A DNA stretch of 64,000 nucleotides from Pectinophora gossypiella (Eukaryota; Arthropoda; Insecta; Lepidoptera; Gelechiidae): positions 15,252,001-15,316,000 of the forward strand of contig NC_065408.1 of assembly GCF_024362695.1 (NCBI RefSeq). Direction: 5' to 3'. The position numbers and the translations under genes were made by a program. The notes under the pieces were generated by a model. The model saw only the letters and a program-made list of their open reading frames with translations, had not been told where the DNA came from and made no database searches. Shown in pieces: positions 33,815 to 45,070 of the stretch. Position 1 is the first letter of the stretch. Every line of letters begins with the position of its first letter.

Positions 33815-33915
33815 AGCAATAAGGCCGCCAGATTGTACTGTATCTATCTTCATCTGTGTGAATTTGTTTTGTATGTTGTGTGCAATAAAGTATATTTGAT
33901 TTGATTTGATTCATT
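33815..33915 (+). mobile_element. LINE/SINE 3' tail, GCAATAAAGTATATTTGATT type
   Basis: AGCAATAAGGCCGCCAGATT, TTGTATGTTGTGTGCAATAA, then a TTTGATTTGATTTGATT tail. Related tails at 18490-18565, 56195-56285 and 62347-62475. Confidence 0.7.
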
Positions 33916-34146
33916 TCCTGAAAACTGAAATGATTTTTGGATCCTAATTGTTCTACTTGACTGGCAAATCTAACGAACCCCAAACAGCAAATATAAATTG
34001 CATCTGATTAGACGTCTGCATATGAAAATTGGACTGGCCTTCATATATTGGTCAGATTGGTTTTTGCCAATTGCTGTTCATTGATGGAATGACTCATCGC
34101 ATCGTCAACCATATGGCGATTGTGTCTAGCGAAATATTAGATAATA

Positions 34147-34290
34147 TTCAGACTTGAAACGTCAATCGAGTACTGCGGGGTGGAAGGTTAGAGGGAAACC
34201 ACTACCCTATTTTCCCTAAAAAAAGTAGCATGAAGAATTCTACACCGACAAGAGCGTGGCTCTTGATTAGTGATGATGAAACATCGATAC
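34147..34290 (+). mobile_element. RTE-like LINE 3' end or related SINE
   Basis: GAGGGAAACCACTACCCTAT, TACACCGACAAGAGCGTGGC and TTAGTGATGATGAAAC. Confidence 0.65.
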
Positions 34291-35009
34291 TGTCTATAAG
34301 GCCAATGATGATAATGTCTATATTAAAATATGATACAGCGCGTCATACAGCGCATTGGATTACACTGTAATGTTGTATGTACCTTTATAAATAAATAAAT
34401 AAATAATAAATGATGTTCACGTACCACGAAGACCTGCAGCCACCAATGAAACTAGTATTGTGAATTCTCCAGTAAGAGTGAGTCAAGCAAAACACTAAAA
34501 CTGGAAAAATAAATCCACTTGAATTTCTGATAAAGACAGCTGCTAGCTAGCTAACTGGCCATCAATAAACCAACTAACAACGAGCTTTTTCAGACGTCAT
34601 TAATTTAAAAGGTAGTTAACAATATTGAAACAACAATAAAGAATGCTACACATGTAAATAATTCACATAATATCGGTTAAGTCGAACAAGGACCTCATAA
34701 CATTTCCTATTCAAGTCCACCACACTATAATCCGGCCACACAGAACGTACCCCGAAATAACCACATTTACAAACATTGGCTAAAATGCCAATACTAGTAA
34801 TAAAACGTGTGAAATATTGAACATTTGTTGCCACCACGATAATTTGACAAACATGCTTCGAGGTTCAATACACGTCAACAGTTGGCTGCAGTGATGTAAT
34901 AGGAGGCTCGAAACTTATGGTGGATAACGTCGTTTTTCTAGAACATTACTTTATCACCATACTTGCTAATAATACGTTATCATACCCTGATACCAAGCAA
35001 AAGGACTCA

Positions 35010-35134
35010 GGAGCAAGAGCAGAGGTTGGAAGGTCAGACAGGCAATCGCTTCTGTATAAAACGGGTCCTGTCAAATCTTCAGGTTAGGTAAGCGGACCCC
35101 GTGAAAAACGGGATAATACTAGGGAGATGATGAA
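35010..35134 (+). mobile_element. SINE family 3, 3' fragment
   Basis: GGAAGGTCAGACAGGCAATC, CAAATCTTCAGGTTAGGTAA and ATAATACTAGGGAGATGATG. Confidence 0.7.
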
Positions 35135-35639
35135 GCAAGAGGACTCACCAACATTAAATCAACAACACCAACAACCACCAAATCGCTTACTGAACAATGT
35201 AATCAATAACGACAAAAATCAAGTTGATTTTAAGAATCATTGCAATAAGTTAGAATTACAAAGTTGATATATACAACTTAATATTTAAGTGTAGAGCTAT
35301 TCAATATTCCCATAAAAGATTCAACACAAGCCAGGCAAAGTTAGAGCTGCTATTTTCTGCAGTTGACCTACTCGGGATTTAAACAGTTAAGCAGCCATTT
35401 CCAGCTTTATTGTTAGTACCATACCGGTGAAAACGTCTATACCTAAATATACACTATTCCTAACATTTAATAATTATTGGCTTAAGCCGATGAACAGTCT
35501 ACCAGTCAGGGTTTGGCAAAAGGTAGGAGATAGCATAGTGGGTGTACATACTGTACACATCTGCATATCTCATCGGAAATGGGCGAAATCAGAAACATTT
35601 ATTTATTCAACGTAATTATCATGGATAAACTTGTTGACA

Positions 35640-35780
35640 GTCAATTTAACATTTTTGAATCTACGTAATTTCCAAGATCTTATGGCTGAGGAGAAGAAAT
35701 GACAAGAAACCGCAACAGCAACATATCTTTAAAATTAATGTAGGTATACATTACAAGTTACTTAATAACTAGAGGAGGCG
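35640..35780 (+). repeat. Repeat shared with 120-300
   Basis: TTATGGCTGAGGAGAAGAAA, TGACAAGAAACCGCAACAGC and TTACTTAATAACTAGAGGAG. Confidence 0.65.
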
Positions 35781-36280
35781 GGATGCTATGTTGTGTTGTA
35801 CCCCGGAAGTTTTGTTTATCGAGACGTGGCGCATATCCACGTATGCGTGCTAAAGCGTAGTTTGGAATTAACCGCGCAATGCACTCGATAAACTACACCT
35901 TAGGGTTAAAAATCTAAATTACAAGCGAGACATCTAAAGAATCCTAGTGGCCCACTAAATCTCCGCTCTACTGGTAAATATTTCCTCAAAATAGAACCAC
36001 TAACAACTTCGCTCTAAACCTATCAATAGACTAAATAGCGAGCCTAGCAGCTGAGGTCGTAAAACAACATCAAAGATCACACACAATTAAGCATGCGTTT
36101 ACGTCGGAAAGGATTATATCTAAGTCGAGCTTCTTAAAATATGACGACATTTTCCGGGGTATTATCCATTGACACCAAATGTTCAGTCAGATGAATGTAC
36201 ACATGTATCTTGTTGTTTTAAATACCACTCGTTAAGCCCTTTGTAAATGAGCTAAATGCAATACAATATTACAATAGGTA

Positions 36281-36775
36281 TACAGGGTGTTAGTGACATC
36301 GTAACGAATACTGAGGGGAATGATTCAGACCATGATTCTGAGTTAATATCAAGTGGAATTTTCCGTCGCGAAATTCGTGTTTTTTTTTTATTTACTTTTT
36401 TATTATTTTCAATTCTATACTTTTGCGAACGAAAATTCCACTTAATATTAACTGAGAATAATGAGCTAAATCAGCCCCCTCAGTATTCGTTACGATGTCA
36501 CTTACACCCCGTACCAGTACATACAGGTAGCCATACAAGTAGGTATGGGTCTTAGTGACACTGTAACAAATACTGAGGGGGATGATTCAGACCATGATTC
36601 TGAGTTGATATTAAGTGGAATTTCCTGTCGGAAAATTCATGAAAAATTTTGTGTTTTTTTTAAATTGTTTCCCATTCCATACTTTTGCGACGCAAAATTC
36701 CACTTGATATCAACTCAGAATCATGGCCTGAATCATCCCTCAAAGTTTTCGTTACGATGTCACTAACACCCTGTA
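36281..36775. mobile_element. Dimeric MITE, copy B
   Basis: Same two-unit structure as 19344-19828 (units 36281-36513 and 36544-36775) with the same linker (AGCCATACAAGTAGGTATGG). Outer ends TACAGGGTGTTAGTGAC and GTCACTAACACCCTGTA are an almost perfect inverted pair, so the dimer has its own transposon-like termini. Flanked by GGTA on the left and TATT on the right. Confidence 0.9.
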
Positions 36776-36929
36776 TATTAAAGATAAAACTGTTTGCTTC
36801 TCGATCAATAACTATTACTTAGTGTCCAAAAGACAGTCCAAATATGTGGAAAAAAAATATACCGTCGACTTTTGCTATCTCTATACAACAATTTCTAACT
36901 CATATAGTAGTAGATACAGTGACTCAACA

Positions 36930-36995
36930 CTGTGAGATCCTTGGGGGAGGTCTATGCCCAGCAGTGGGCGTCGTACGGCTGATGATGATGATAGT
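36930..36995 (+). mobile_element. LINE 3' extreme (same family as 28741)
   Basis: GAGATCCTTGGGGGAGGTCT, ATGCCCAGCAGTGGGCGTCG, TACGGCTGATGATGATGATA. Confidence 0.75.
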
Positions 36996-39184
36996 GACTC
37001 AATGATTTAGGTTACTCTGTCTTAATTACTAAGATAGCAACCCAACCCAACCCAAGGCGCTTGGTTAAATCGCACACTTTGTACGCCAAACACAGAGACT
37101 CTAGAACCACGACTGCAATTTATGGCAGGAACATAGCAGCGCAATGCAACTGTATAACCAAGAAGTATTATCGCCTTATCTAACCTCTTATTTCCGAGCT
37201 TCGCTCCCAGACACTGCAATTTGCCCGCTGAAATAAGTCAGTCGAGTCGTTCTTCCTTGGCATTAACATATGAATAGATAGTAACTTCGCAAATAGATGC
37301 TACAGAGAATACGTAATGTGATGCAAATCGTATGGATGGTTGCGCTTGCTTGGTCACCACTGCGATATACGAAACGTTAACACTTGTTGTTTTGTTAAAT
37401 CTGCAAGGTGATGTCGTTTTCTGCTCATTTATAAATATCGTAATAAACACCTGTTCGGGAATAGATGCTTGTTTTTATTGAATCATTTCAACACGGACTT
37501 ATCCTGAGATAAAATTCACTGCGCACATAATAAAGGGTCATATTGGCATCGCTTCTAATATGAAACTATGACTGACGCTGTAAATAAAATAAATAATAAA
37601 AATAACAGGCGGCGATACAGATGATTAAAAAAAAAAGTGAAACGCGGGTACTTAGTTCATCGTGTTATTATTGCCATTAAATTATTATTTCATAAACTTC
37701 AAACTAACCTAACCTATATTGGGTTTGTTTTTCCTTTGCGGGTTGGAGCGGACTGCGTGAACACGGGATAACGCTAAGGAGATGTTGATGAACTTTAACT
37801 TGATACGAGCATAATTAAAATTCAGCATAATATTCATTCACAACATAAACCTCAAATATGTACGCGTCGGCGTCTATTTCACGGTTCCAAGAACTAATTC
37901 CGAGAAACAATGTATGTAATGTAGACGAACGAATTTTAATGAGGTCATTATTGTGTTTGTAAAATAAAGGCGGCCTACGGGTAAATTGTTGCTCCCTTTT
38001 GGCTGCGACTCCTTAAGTTTTAAACGTTTTTATTTTGTATTTGGAACTCATATCTATAACTTGTTACGTACACCAAAGGTTCTCCCTCACCGCAAGTATT
38101 CGCGCCTATAATGTAACTTTACAGATCCGCGCGTTACGTTATTTAATATTGTAATTTAATGCTTAAAATTTAATTATAAATGTTACATTTAAGGCGACTC
38201 CCGAGGAGGAGGACCTATAAACATATTCTTGTCTAGTTATACGACTAAAAGTAGCTGCAACTTATCTTTCGACGACTTGTAACTTTACTCAGTCCAATAG
38301 AGATTTATGCTGCAGATGTCAACAGTGGTTTTGTTTTGAAAAAATGAGCCAGTCGGATTTTTCAAAAAATAAACCAAGCAACCACGTAGACAAAGTAAGG
38401 TTAGTACGCTATATCAGTCCGTTTCTTCATATTTCGCGAAATCAGCAACATTGTGAGAACATAAAGTCCAACACAATGAAACATAAAACAACACCAATGA
38501 AATCAAACACTTTATAGACGCTATCTACGTAGGTATAGGTGGAGCTGAGGAATCAGCAGACATCTCAAGTATCCGCAAAGAAACAGCTACAAGTCACAGA
38601 ACAAACAATCTCAATACCCTCTCGTTACTTTATAAAAAGATACGCGAGCCGATAGAGACAGCTTGCCCGTCCGTCTGTCCATTACCATTGAACTCTAAAT
38701 AGATCCAGATAAATAGTTAGACCACCGTAGTTGAGCGTGGGATATCGGTAGAAATAGTTAGAATGTTTATATTATCCCCGACTGTTATTCTAAAGATGAT
38801 ACACATCTGTTTGGTTAGATATTATGTTAGAATTAATAACTCACATGTGCTGGTTTTATATTCGCTCTATTGTTGTCATTGTCAGTAACATTATCTTAAT
38901 CAAGTTTGCCATCGTAATCTGTATTGAGGTCAAGGATGCCTTTAGCGGTTTTTGCTTGTATTACACGGTGTTTTGTTTTCACGATAATATCCATGTAAAG
39001 GATGCCTTTAGTACGTTATGTATTGTGGATATTCATCTTAGAACTTAAATAGGTAGGTAAAATAGTAGTAATGGTAGGTAGGAACTTATAAATAGGGTAG
39101 GTTTTTGAATAGGTTAATTACGGGCGAAAGTAGTGTGTGTCTAACGTCTGTTACACAATAAGTACCACATATAATCTATCTTCA
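36996..39184. other. No supported gene
   Basis: A possible SINE family 3 tail lies near 37680-37795. Short direct repeat GGATGCCTTTAG at 38934 and 38999. One weak candidate exon at 38344. Otherwise unrecognised. Confidence 0.45.
38344..38394 (+). other. Candidate short first exon (weak)
   Basis: ATGAGCCAGTCGGATTTTTC opens a 17-codon frame reaching a good donor (GACAAA|GTAAGG). About 60 bp upstream is ACTCAGTCC, close to the arthropod initiator TCAGT. No partner exon is known. It lies in the inferred lectin intron 2 on the same strand. Could easily be chance. Confidence 0.15.
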
Positions 39185-39312
39185 TCCTCGCATCTATCAT
39201 CATCGTCATCAGCCCATTGCAGTCCACTGCTGGACATAGGCGTCTCTCACAGCGCGCCACAAAGCCCTATCCTCAGCCTTACGCATCCAATCGGTTCCAG
39301 CTATCTTCTGCG
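39185..39312 (-). mobile_element. LINE fragment, CATCATCAGCCCATTGCAGTC type
   Basis: ATCATCGTCATCAGCCCATT, CCACTGCTGGACATAGGCGT and CGCGCCACAAAGCCCTATCC: the minus-strand form of a common lepidopteran LINE C-terminus with a GATGAT tail. A related short piece is at 57838-57910. Confidence 0.7.
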
Positions 39313-40207
39313 TCTATAATCGCTGATATTGATGTCTTAAGATAAATGTAATGAACTTTGTAATGATAGTTCAGTAATCCATCCGCTTTTAAAAGCTCAT
39401 CTTTATAAAGAGTAGATAAGGGGAGTCCACATTTGTACATTCCACTTGATTACCCAAAACGAAAACAGCATATATTCTATGTCCTTATCGCTGTCCATAC
39501 ATGACCATCAACTCAAGTATTTTTAGTAAAACATATCGATTGCCTATTATTCGTTTAGTAGACCGTGAAATGTCTCTTCGTTCCATCTGCTATTGTTCTC
39601 TAGAAATGTAACAATTTTTCGCATAAATAATTCAAATGTATGTTTAGTATGATCTAAGTCACTTTTGCTAAAGAATGCGTGTAACAGGTGTTAGACTGCT
39701 ATCGACGGCGACGTCTGGCTCCGTTGTAAGTTAGGAACTGTTTACGTAGATTGGTGAAATGCTTTCATCTACACAAAGACGAACATTAACAACACTTATG
39801 TTGGTTATTTTGGTACGCGATTTCATCATCTATTGATATATTAAAAGCTATTGCACAGTTAATGAGTATATAAATGATAAATAAAATGAATATTCTTAAT
39901 AACATTCTATAAATTAAATCATAATAAACATATAAAACAATACTTAAAATATAAGTGCAATAATATTGTTAAAATATAGTATGATAAATATAAACTATAT
40001 CACTGACTAATAATTAAGTATGTTGTCCTCTCTACCAGTTTCAGTGCCCTTACCGGGTCCATGTTGATAACTTGATACTATAATACATACTTCTGTATTT
40101 TTACAACACCACAATTTGTACGAACACATGATCGCAATAAATCATTTGTATTTCTATTATATTTTTTTTGAAAGTCTAAATAAACAATATACGTAACATA
40201 AATTCAG
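39313..40207. other. No supported gene
   Basis: AT-rich DNA left of the foldback element; nothing recognised. Confidence 0.5.
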
Positions 40208-40276
40208 ACTAAGAAATGTGTGATGCTCTGTCGCGGAGCCACCACCTCCAATTCAGTTGAAAACGATATAGATTAC

Positions 40277-40698
40277 TGTACGTACCATGTACATAGTGTA
40301 CGTGAAAAGATTTTATGTGTACGTGCTATAATTAGAAAGAAAACAACAAATTAAAGTGGCTTCGCTGGAGAGCATACTCCCCAGCGGAGCCACTCAGTTT
40401 GCATACTTCGAGATGTTTTCTTCCTGTAAATTGAAGTATAGTTTGATGTACGTACTACGTACATAGTGTACGTGGAAAGATTTTATGTGTACGTGCTATA
40501 ATTAGAAAGAAAACAACAAATTAAAGTGGCTTCGCTGGAGAGCATACTCTCCAGCGGAGCCACTCAGTTTGCATACTTCGAGATGTTTTCTTCCTGTAAA
40601 TTGTAGTATAGTTTGATGTACGTACTACGTACATAGTGTACGTGAAAAGATTTTATGTGTACGTGCTATAATTAGAAAGAAAACAACAAATTAAAGTG
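40277..40698 (+). repeat. 170-bp subterminal tandem repeats, left arm
   Basis: Units begin TGTACGTAC at 40277, 40447 and 40617, giving a period of exactly 170 bp; the third is partial and stops near 40698. Each full unit contains a small palindrome, GTGGCTTCGCTGGAGAGC facing CCAGCGGAGCCAC. Units differ by only a few substitutions. Confidence 0.93.
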
Positions 40699-41191
40699 TA
40701 TATGACGGCATGAACAAAACGTGAAGCGCTGAAGATTTTAAGAAACAATCTCCTTGCGAGAACTTTTTATCTATGCACAAACTACTAAGAGAACCTATTT
40801 CAGACGAACGTCTCTCATACAAAACAAAGAGCCTCAGAATTTAGAGTATGACACTTGATTTGACATATAAAATTATATTGCCACACGCAAAAATAATTGT
40901 GGGGTTGCCATAGTAATGATATGGCACGGCGTGGCAGTAGTGATAGCTTTAAATTATTTAGATTACTTACTTTAAATTTTGATGACAAGGTTTATAAAAA
41001 AAAGACTGCAGTTTACTTGTATAACATTTTATTTTTTAATTTTGTTTTATGTTTTATGGATTTTTTTTCTGAAATAGAGCTTTATTATTATTATTTTAAA
41101 TATGCCTTTTTGCATTAATGGCAAACTTTCATCTAAACTCTCTAATCTAGAGACATCTGTACCCTTTAATATTTTGTTTATAATAACACTG

Positions 41192-41413
41192 CTAATCTTG
41201 AGAGACCCGGAAAGTTTTTAATAAAAATGTCTTTGTGCAATCCGCATGGCAAACACAATTGTTCCCAGTAGTCCTAAGCCTTCGCAAATTGTCATCACAC
41301 AAACACTGTAACTTCTGCACTTCTAGAGTTCTTCCTAGCTCACTTTTAGGAAACTGGTGAAATATAACGTCTTTTCGCTTACTTATCTTACACTCATACT
41401 GTATGGATATCAC
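41192..41413 (-). pseudogene. Core ORF of foldback element, possible THAP-like relic
   Basis: A 73-codon minus-strand reading frame fills much of the element core. It has no good ATG: it opens at GTG just after an in-frame TAG. Visible sequence includes YECKISKRKDVIFHQFPKSE, then a Cys-rich tail with CVCHADCTKTF. The F-H-x-F-P-K-S motif after a Cys, and a later C-x-H, loosely resemble the THAP zinc-binding DNA-binding domain of P-type transposases, and the element's 8-bp target duplication would agree. The first Cys of the Cys pair and the invariant Trp are not evident, so this may be a decayed copy or a coincidence. It could not encode a working transposase. Confidence 0.25.
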
Positions 41414-41812
41414 AGTTTCCTAGTTGAGAGGCTAACTACGGAATTTATTCAACGCAAATTTCCGGCCGTGTATCTATGACAGATTTGACATAGATTGTCA
41501 GTGCCGTACCGATCCGTCACCAAACCTTGTCATCAAAATTTAAAGTAATCTAAATAATTTAAAGCTATCACTACTGCCACGCCGTGCCATATCATTACTA
41601 TGGCAACCCCACAATTATTTTTGCGTGTGGCAATATAATTTTATATGTCAAATCAAGTGTCATACTCTAAATTCTGAGGCTCTTTGTTTTGTATGAGAGA
41701 CGTTCGTCTGAAATAGGTTCTCTTAGTAGTTTGTGCATAGATAAAAAGTTCTCGCAAGGAGATTGTTTCTTAAAATCTTCAGCGCTTCACGTTTTGTTCA
41801 TGCCGTCATATA

Positions 41813-42234
41813 CACTTTAATTTGTTGTTTTCTTTCTAATTATAGCACGTACACATAAAATCTTTTCACGTACACTATGTACGTAGTACGTACATCAAAC
41901 TATACTACAATTTACAGGAAGAAAACATCTCGAAGTATGCAAACTGAGTGGCTCCGCTGGGGAGTATGCTCTCCAGCGAAGCCACTTTAATTTGTTGTTT
42001 TCTTTCTAATTATAGCACGTACACATAAAATCTTTCCACGTACACTATGTACGTAGTACGTACATCAAACTATACTTCAATTTACAGGAAGAAAACATCT
42101 CGAAGTATGCAAACTGAGTGGCTCCGCTGGGGAGTATGCTCTCCAGCGAAGCCACTTTAATTTGTTGTTTTCTTTCTAATTATAGCACGTACACATAAAA
42201 TCTTTTCACGTACACTATGTACATGGTACGTACA
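41813..42234 (-). repeat. 170-bp subterminal tandem repeats, right arm
   Basis: Mirror image of the left-arm array; the coordinates map exactly onto 40277-40698 by reverse complement. Both right-arm full units carry the GGGGAG variant, while one left unit carries a single-base change there. Confidence 0.93.
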
Positions 42235-42367
42235 GTAATCTATATCGTTTTCAACTGAATTGGAGGTGGTGGCTCCGCGACAGAGCATCACACTAAGAAA
42301 TAACCTAATGACAACTTACAGATACTTTTTCTAAACTCATCACCTCTAAATAGTGAATAATCTTTAG

Positions 42368-42412
42368 TGTAGTGTGTGTGTGTGTGTGTGTGTGTAGTGT
42401 GTAGTGTGTGTT
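42368..42412. repeat. GT microsatellite beside foldback element
   Basis: GTAGTGTGTGTGTGTGTGTG continuing with TAGTGTGTAGTGTGTG. It lies about 70 bp outside the right target duplication. Confidence 0.9.
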
Positions 42413-44109
42413 GCATTGTTATGTGTGTAACTAAGTAATATAAAATTATACTAAAAAACGATACTATGTATTTTGCCTAATCCAGTTGCAAGCAACTCTA
42501 TCTGGAATTTCTGGAAATTTTAGCCAGATTGATAATCAAATCAAATACCATATCGTAGGAAGTAAACAATAAGTCTGGGGAGAGCTGGAGAAAGTAGTAA
42601 ATAAAAAAATTGCGTCATATTACAACACCATAAAAAATGCATTAACCAAAACTGAAATCTTTCGAAAACTTCGAGGTCGAATTAATTAGAAGTGACTCTT
42701 AATCTACGGAACGCAAATGAAAAGTCTTCACATTACATCGCTAATGAAGCAAATATCCATGCTAAATCTACCGCAGTTTTCTCCACAGACCGCGATCTCA
42801 TTACCGCAGTATGATCTGGTTTAGCACCGGGTTAACTACTGGGTTAACCAAGGAATACAGGAAGGCGTATAATGTTTTATAGCGAGTCAGATGGTAAAGC
42901 GCCAAGTGACGTCTTCAGATACCTACTGACATAGTGGCATAGTCCCGCGGTCGCTCAGTACTGTCAAACCGGATAAAAGGAACCCATTTTGTAGCTATGA
43001 AACACAAACATCTTTTTTTAGCTCCAGGTGAATCCATGATAACCACTGAATGCTCTAAACCACTGAATTCGACTTTTATGGCTTTAAATTTGTTTGGATC
43101 ATAGACAATTAAATCACGTGGTTTTCAGGGTTTGTGCCCGTTTAATAGTAATGGGTTCGCTCCCTATTACATGGCACTTAAACATAGCTGGTGAGGAGTG
43201 GAACTTAGGTAAAGCTAACTTTAGAAGGAAAAGATTTAAAGCTGAAGAGGAATTCAGGTTATGGTAAAATATTAAAACTTCAAAGTACTATACAAACTAT
43301 CTATATCAATAAATAAAGCGTTCTCAATTTGTTTAGAGACAACTTTGTTATGGATATAATAACAAAAGTACTTTTAAATTCCGATGACAATAACCTCCTT
43401 CTATTTTAGACTAGACCAATGCAATAGGCTACTTGACAACCTAGTCAAATGAGGTACTTTTACGAAACGTCAAAACGAAAGTTTTCTTTAGATTTTGTAT
43501 AGAAATACTGTCCTGTGACTTCATCAACAAAAGCGGTCAAACGTCATATGCATTGTTACTTAATTCATAAATAAAATTCGAAAAAAAATCTAAAATTAAA
43601 AAGAAGTTGCAGCATTTTATACTTTGTTTTGACCCAGTCAAACAATTGAAACAAAGCTTTAAATCACCATTGTTGAGATAATCTTAACAGTTTCAGCAGT
43701 GAGATTTGTTTTGACGTTAACTGTACCAGTGAACTCGAAACTAGGGCAGAATGGTAGACACGTCTGCTTTATGATGTCTTAATGTTGGTAATTAACAGGA
43801 CAGTATGGATTTTGCAGTTGTTGGGCAATCGGGTATTGAACCTAATTATATCGCATGTTGCAACACGCGTATAGGTTGGTAGAAGGAAGCTCATGTTATA
43901 TTTTTCTGGGTAGTTGCATTGTATTGTGTTAGATTTTTTAAATGAATGGTTTTGTAAAGGCTGATTCGTCTGTATACTTATTTATTTGTAAAACGGTGCA
44001 TTCTGAAATATTAAATATTTTGTAGTTTTTTTAATTAATAAAGGCATTTAAAAATTTGAAAAAATTATTAATTTATAAAAACAATTCTTTTTCTTTGTAG
44101 TCAAATACA
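42413..44109. other. No supported gene
   Basis: AT-rich, with no repeats I recognise; one of the few stretches apparently free of young transposons. Confidence 0.5.
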
Positions 44110-44292
44110 TTAAAAGCTTCTGTTTTCATTTTCAAAGATTTCAGTACATACCGGATTATACTGTACCGAACAATCTTCTTTGCTGTCAAACGTCAAATTG
44201 TATATTTTTACAACAGTATTAGCTAAACAAAATTCCCTATCGTGAATACGAGTAACTTCTTCCGTGTTCTTATTTTCTTCGTCTACCCACAC
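44110..44292 (-). other. Anonymous 60-codon ORF
   Basis: Starts MWVDEENKNTEEVTRIHDRE and continues FCLANTVVKIYNLTFDSKED. Acidic, with one N-L-T sequon and three Cys. ATG at 44292; no family recognised and no neighbouring exon seen. Confidence 0.15.
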
Positions 44293-44939
44293 ATTGAGTC
44301 ACTACACTAGATCTAGTGCACGAAACGCACGAAATAATTTATTTTACTTCGCGTCCGCTTCATTGAGTCCACGACCTTCGCGGATCTAATTGAAAAATAT
44401 AAAATGAAACTTCTCAATAGAGAAATGGCTCGTGGTACAAGGTACGAACTTTTAAAAAATACCGTCTTGGATTTCAATAAGTACTTTGAATTTCCTTAAA
44501 TCATTGCTATTGCATTTACAGCTGTTTCGTTTTGGTATATAACAATATTTTTATAAATTTTTGTATTTTCTGATTATTCTATGTAATTTATATTTAACGA
44601 CCTAAAACAAACCGCAAAACTCATGCCATGATCTTAAAGATATGTGAGCTGGTAAAAGTTTTATTCTGGATACGAAACTTTTTTGAATCAGTGGCACTTA
44701 AGACCGTCAATTCAAAGTCAACACTGGTGGCGCCAAAATTAGCCAATTCCCATGAATGACACCGTCGTCAGACCCCGTCGCTCATATCTGAACCCATAAA
44801 GTGTCGCATTCCTCGCCGATTGGGATCAATTCTGTGACTGTTGACATCATCTGGCCCTGCTTACACAACACCTATTAGAGATCTCTTCCGACAACCGTGA
44901 TATCATCACTATTTAGACTCCGAGTCGCTGATTTCAAGC

Positions 44940-45070
44940 CCGGACACATAATATTTACATACATACATACATACATAAACTCACGCCCGTAATCCCTAAT
45001 GGGGTGGGCAGAGCCACAAGTAATCAAAGACAACTTGCAGCCACTGTTGATACGAAGTCCAAAGATGGAC
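44940..45070 (-). mobile_element. Dispersed repeat with TACA-type tail
   Basis: ACATACATACATACATACAT tail, then CGTAATCCCTAATGGGGTGG and CAACTTGCAGCCACTGTTGA. Reverse complement of the 4785 family. Confidence 0.7.

Larger units (their letters stand above)
40218..42293. mobile_element. Foldback DNA transposon with ~775-bp terminal inverted repeats
   Basis: Two long arms (40218-40993 and 41522-42293) are near-perfect reverse complements enclosing a 528-bp core. Termini read GTGTGATGCTCTGTCGCGG inward from both ends. The 8 bases TAAGAAAT flank both sides (40210-40217 and 42294-42301) as a target-site duplication; ACTAAGAAAT is shared if the ambiguous AC is counted. I saw only a 4-bp indel near the arm/core boundary (TTAC extra on the left) and isolated substitutions, so insertion is recent or the arms have been homogenised. 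Each arm holds 170-bp tandem repeats. An 8-bp duplication fits P-type or hAT-type transposases; long repeat-built arms recall Drosophila Foldback (MULE-NOF, usually 9 bp). There is no intact transposase, so the element is non-autonomous. Superfamily unresolved. Confidence 0.93.

Noticed and set aside
40277..40698. CRISPR-like array from regular repeats
   Set aside because: Repeats are 170 bp and contiguous with no spacers, mirrored in the opposite arm, in a eukaryotic context.
40897..41118. 73-codon plus-strand frame in the foldback element
   Set aside because: It starts in the inverted arm and runs into AT-rich core giving a hydrophobic Phe/Tyr/Leu tail; no domain.
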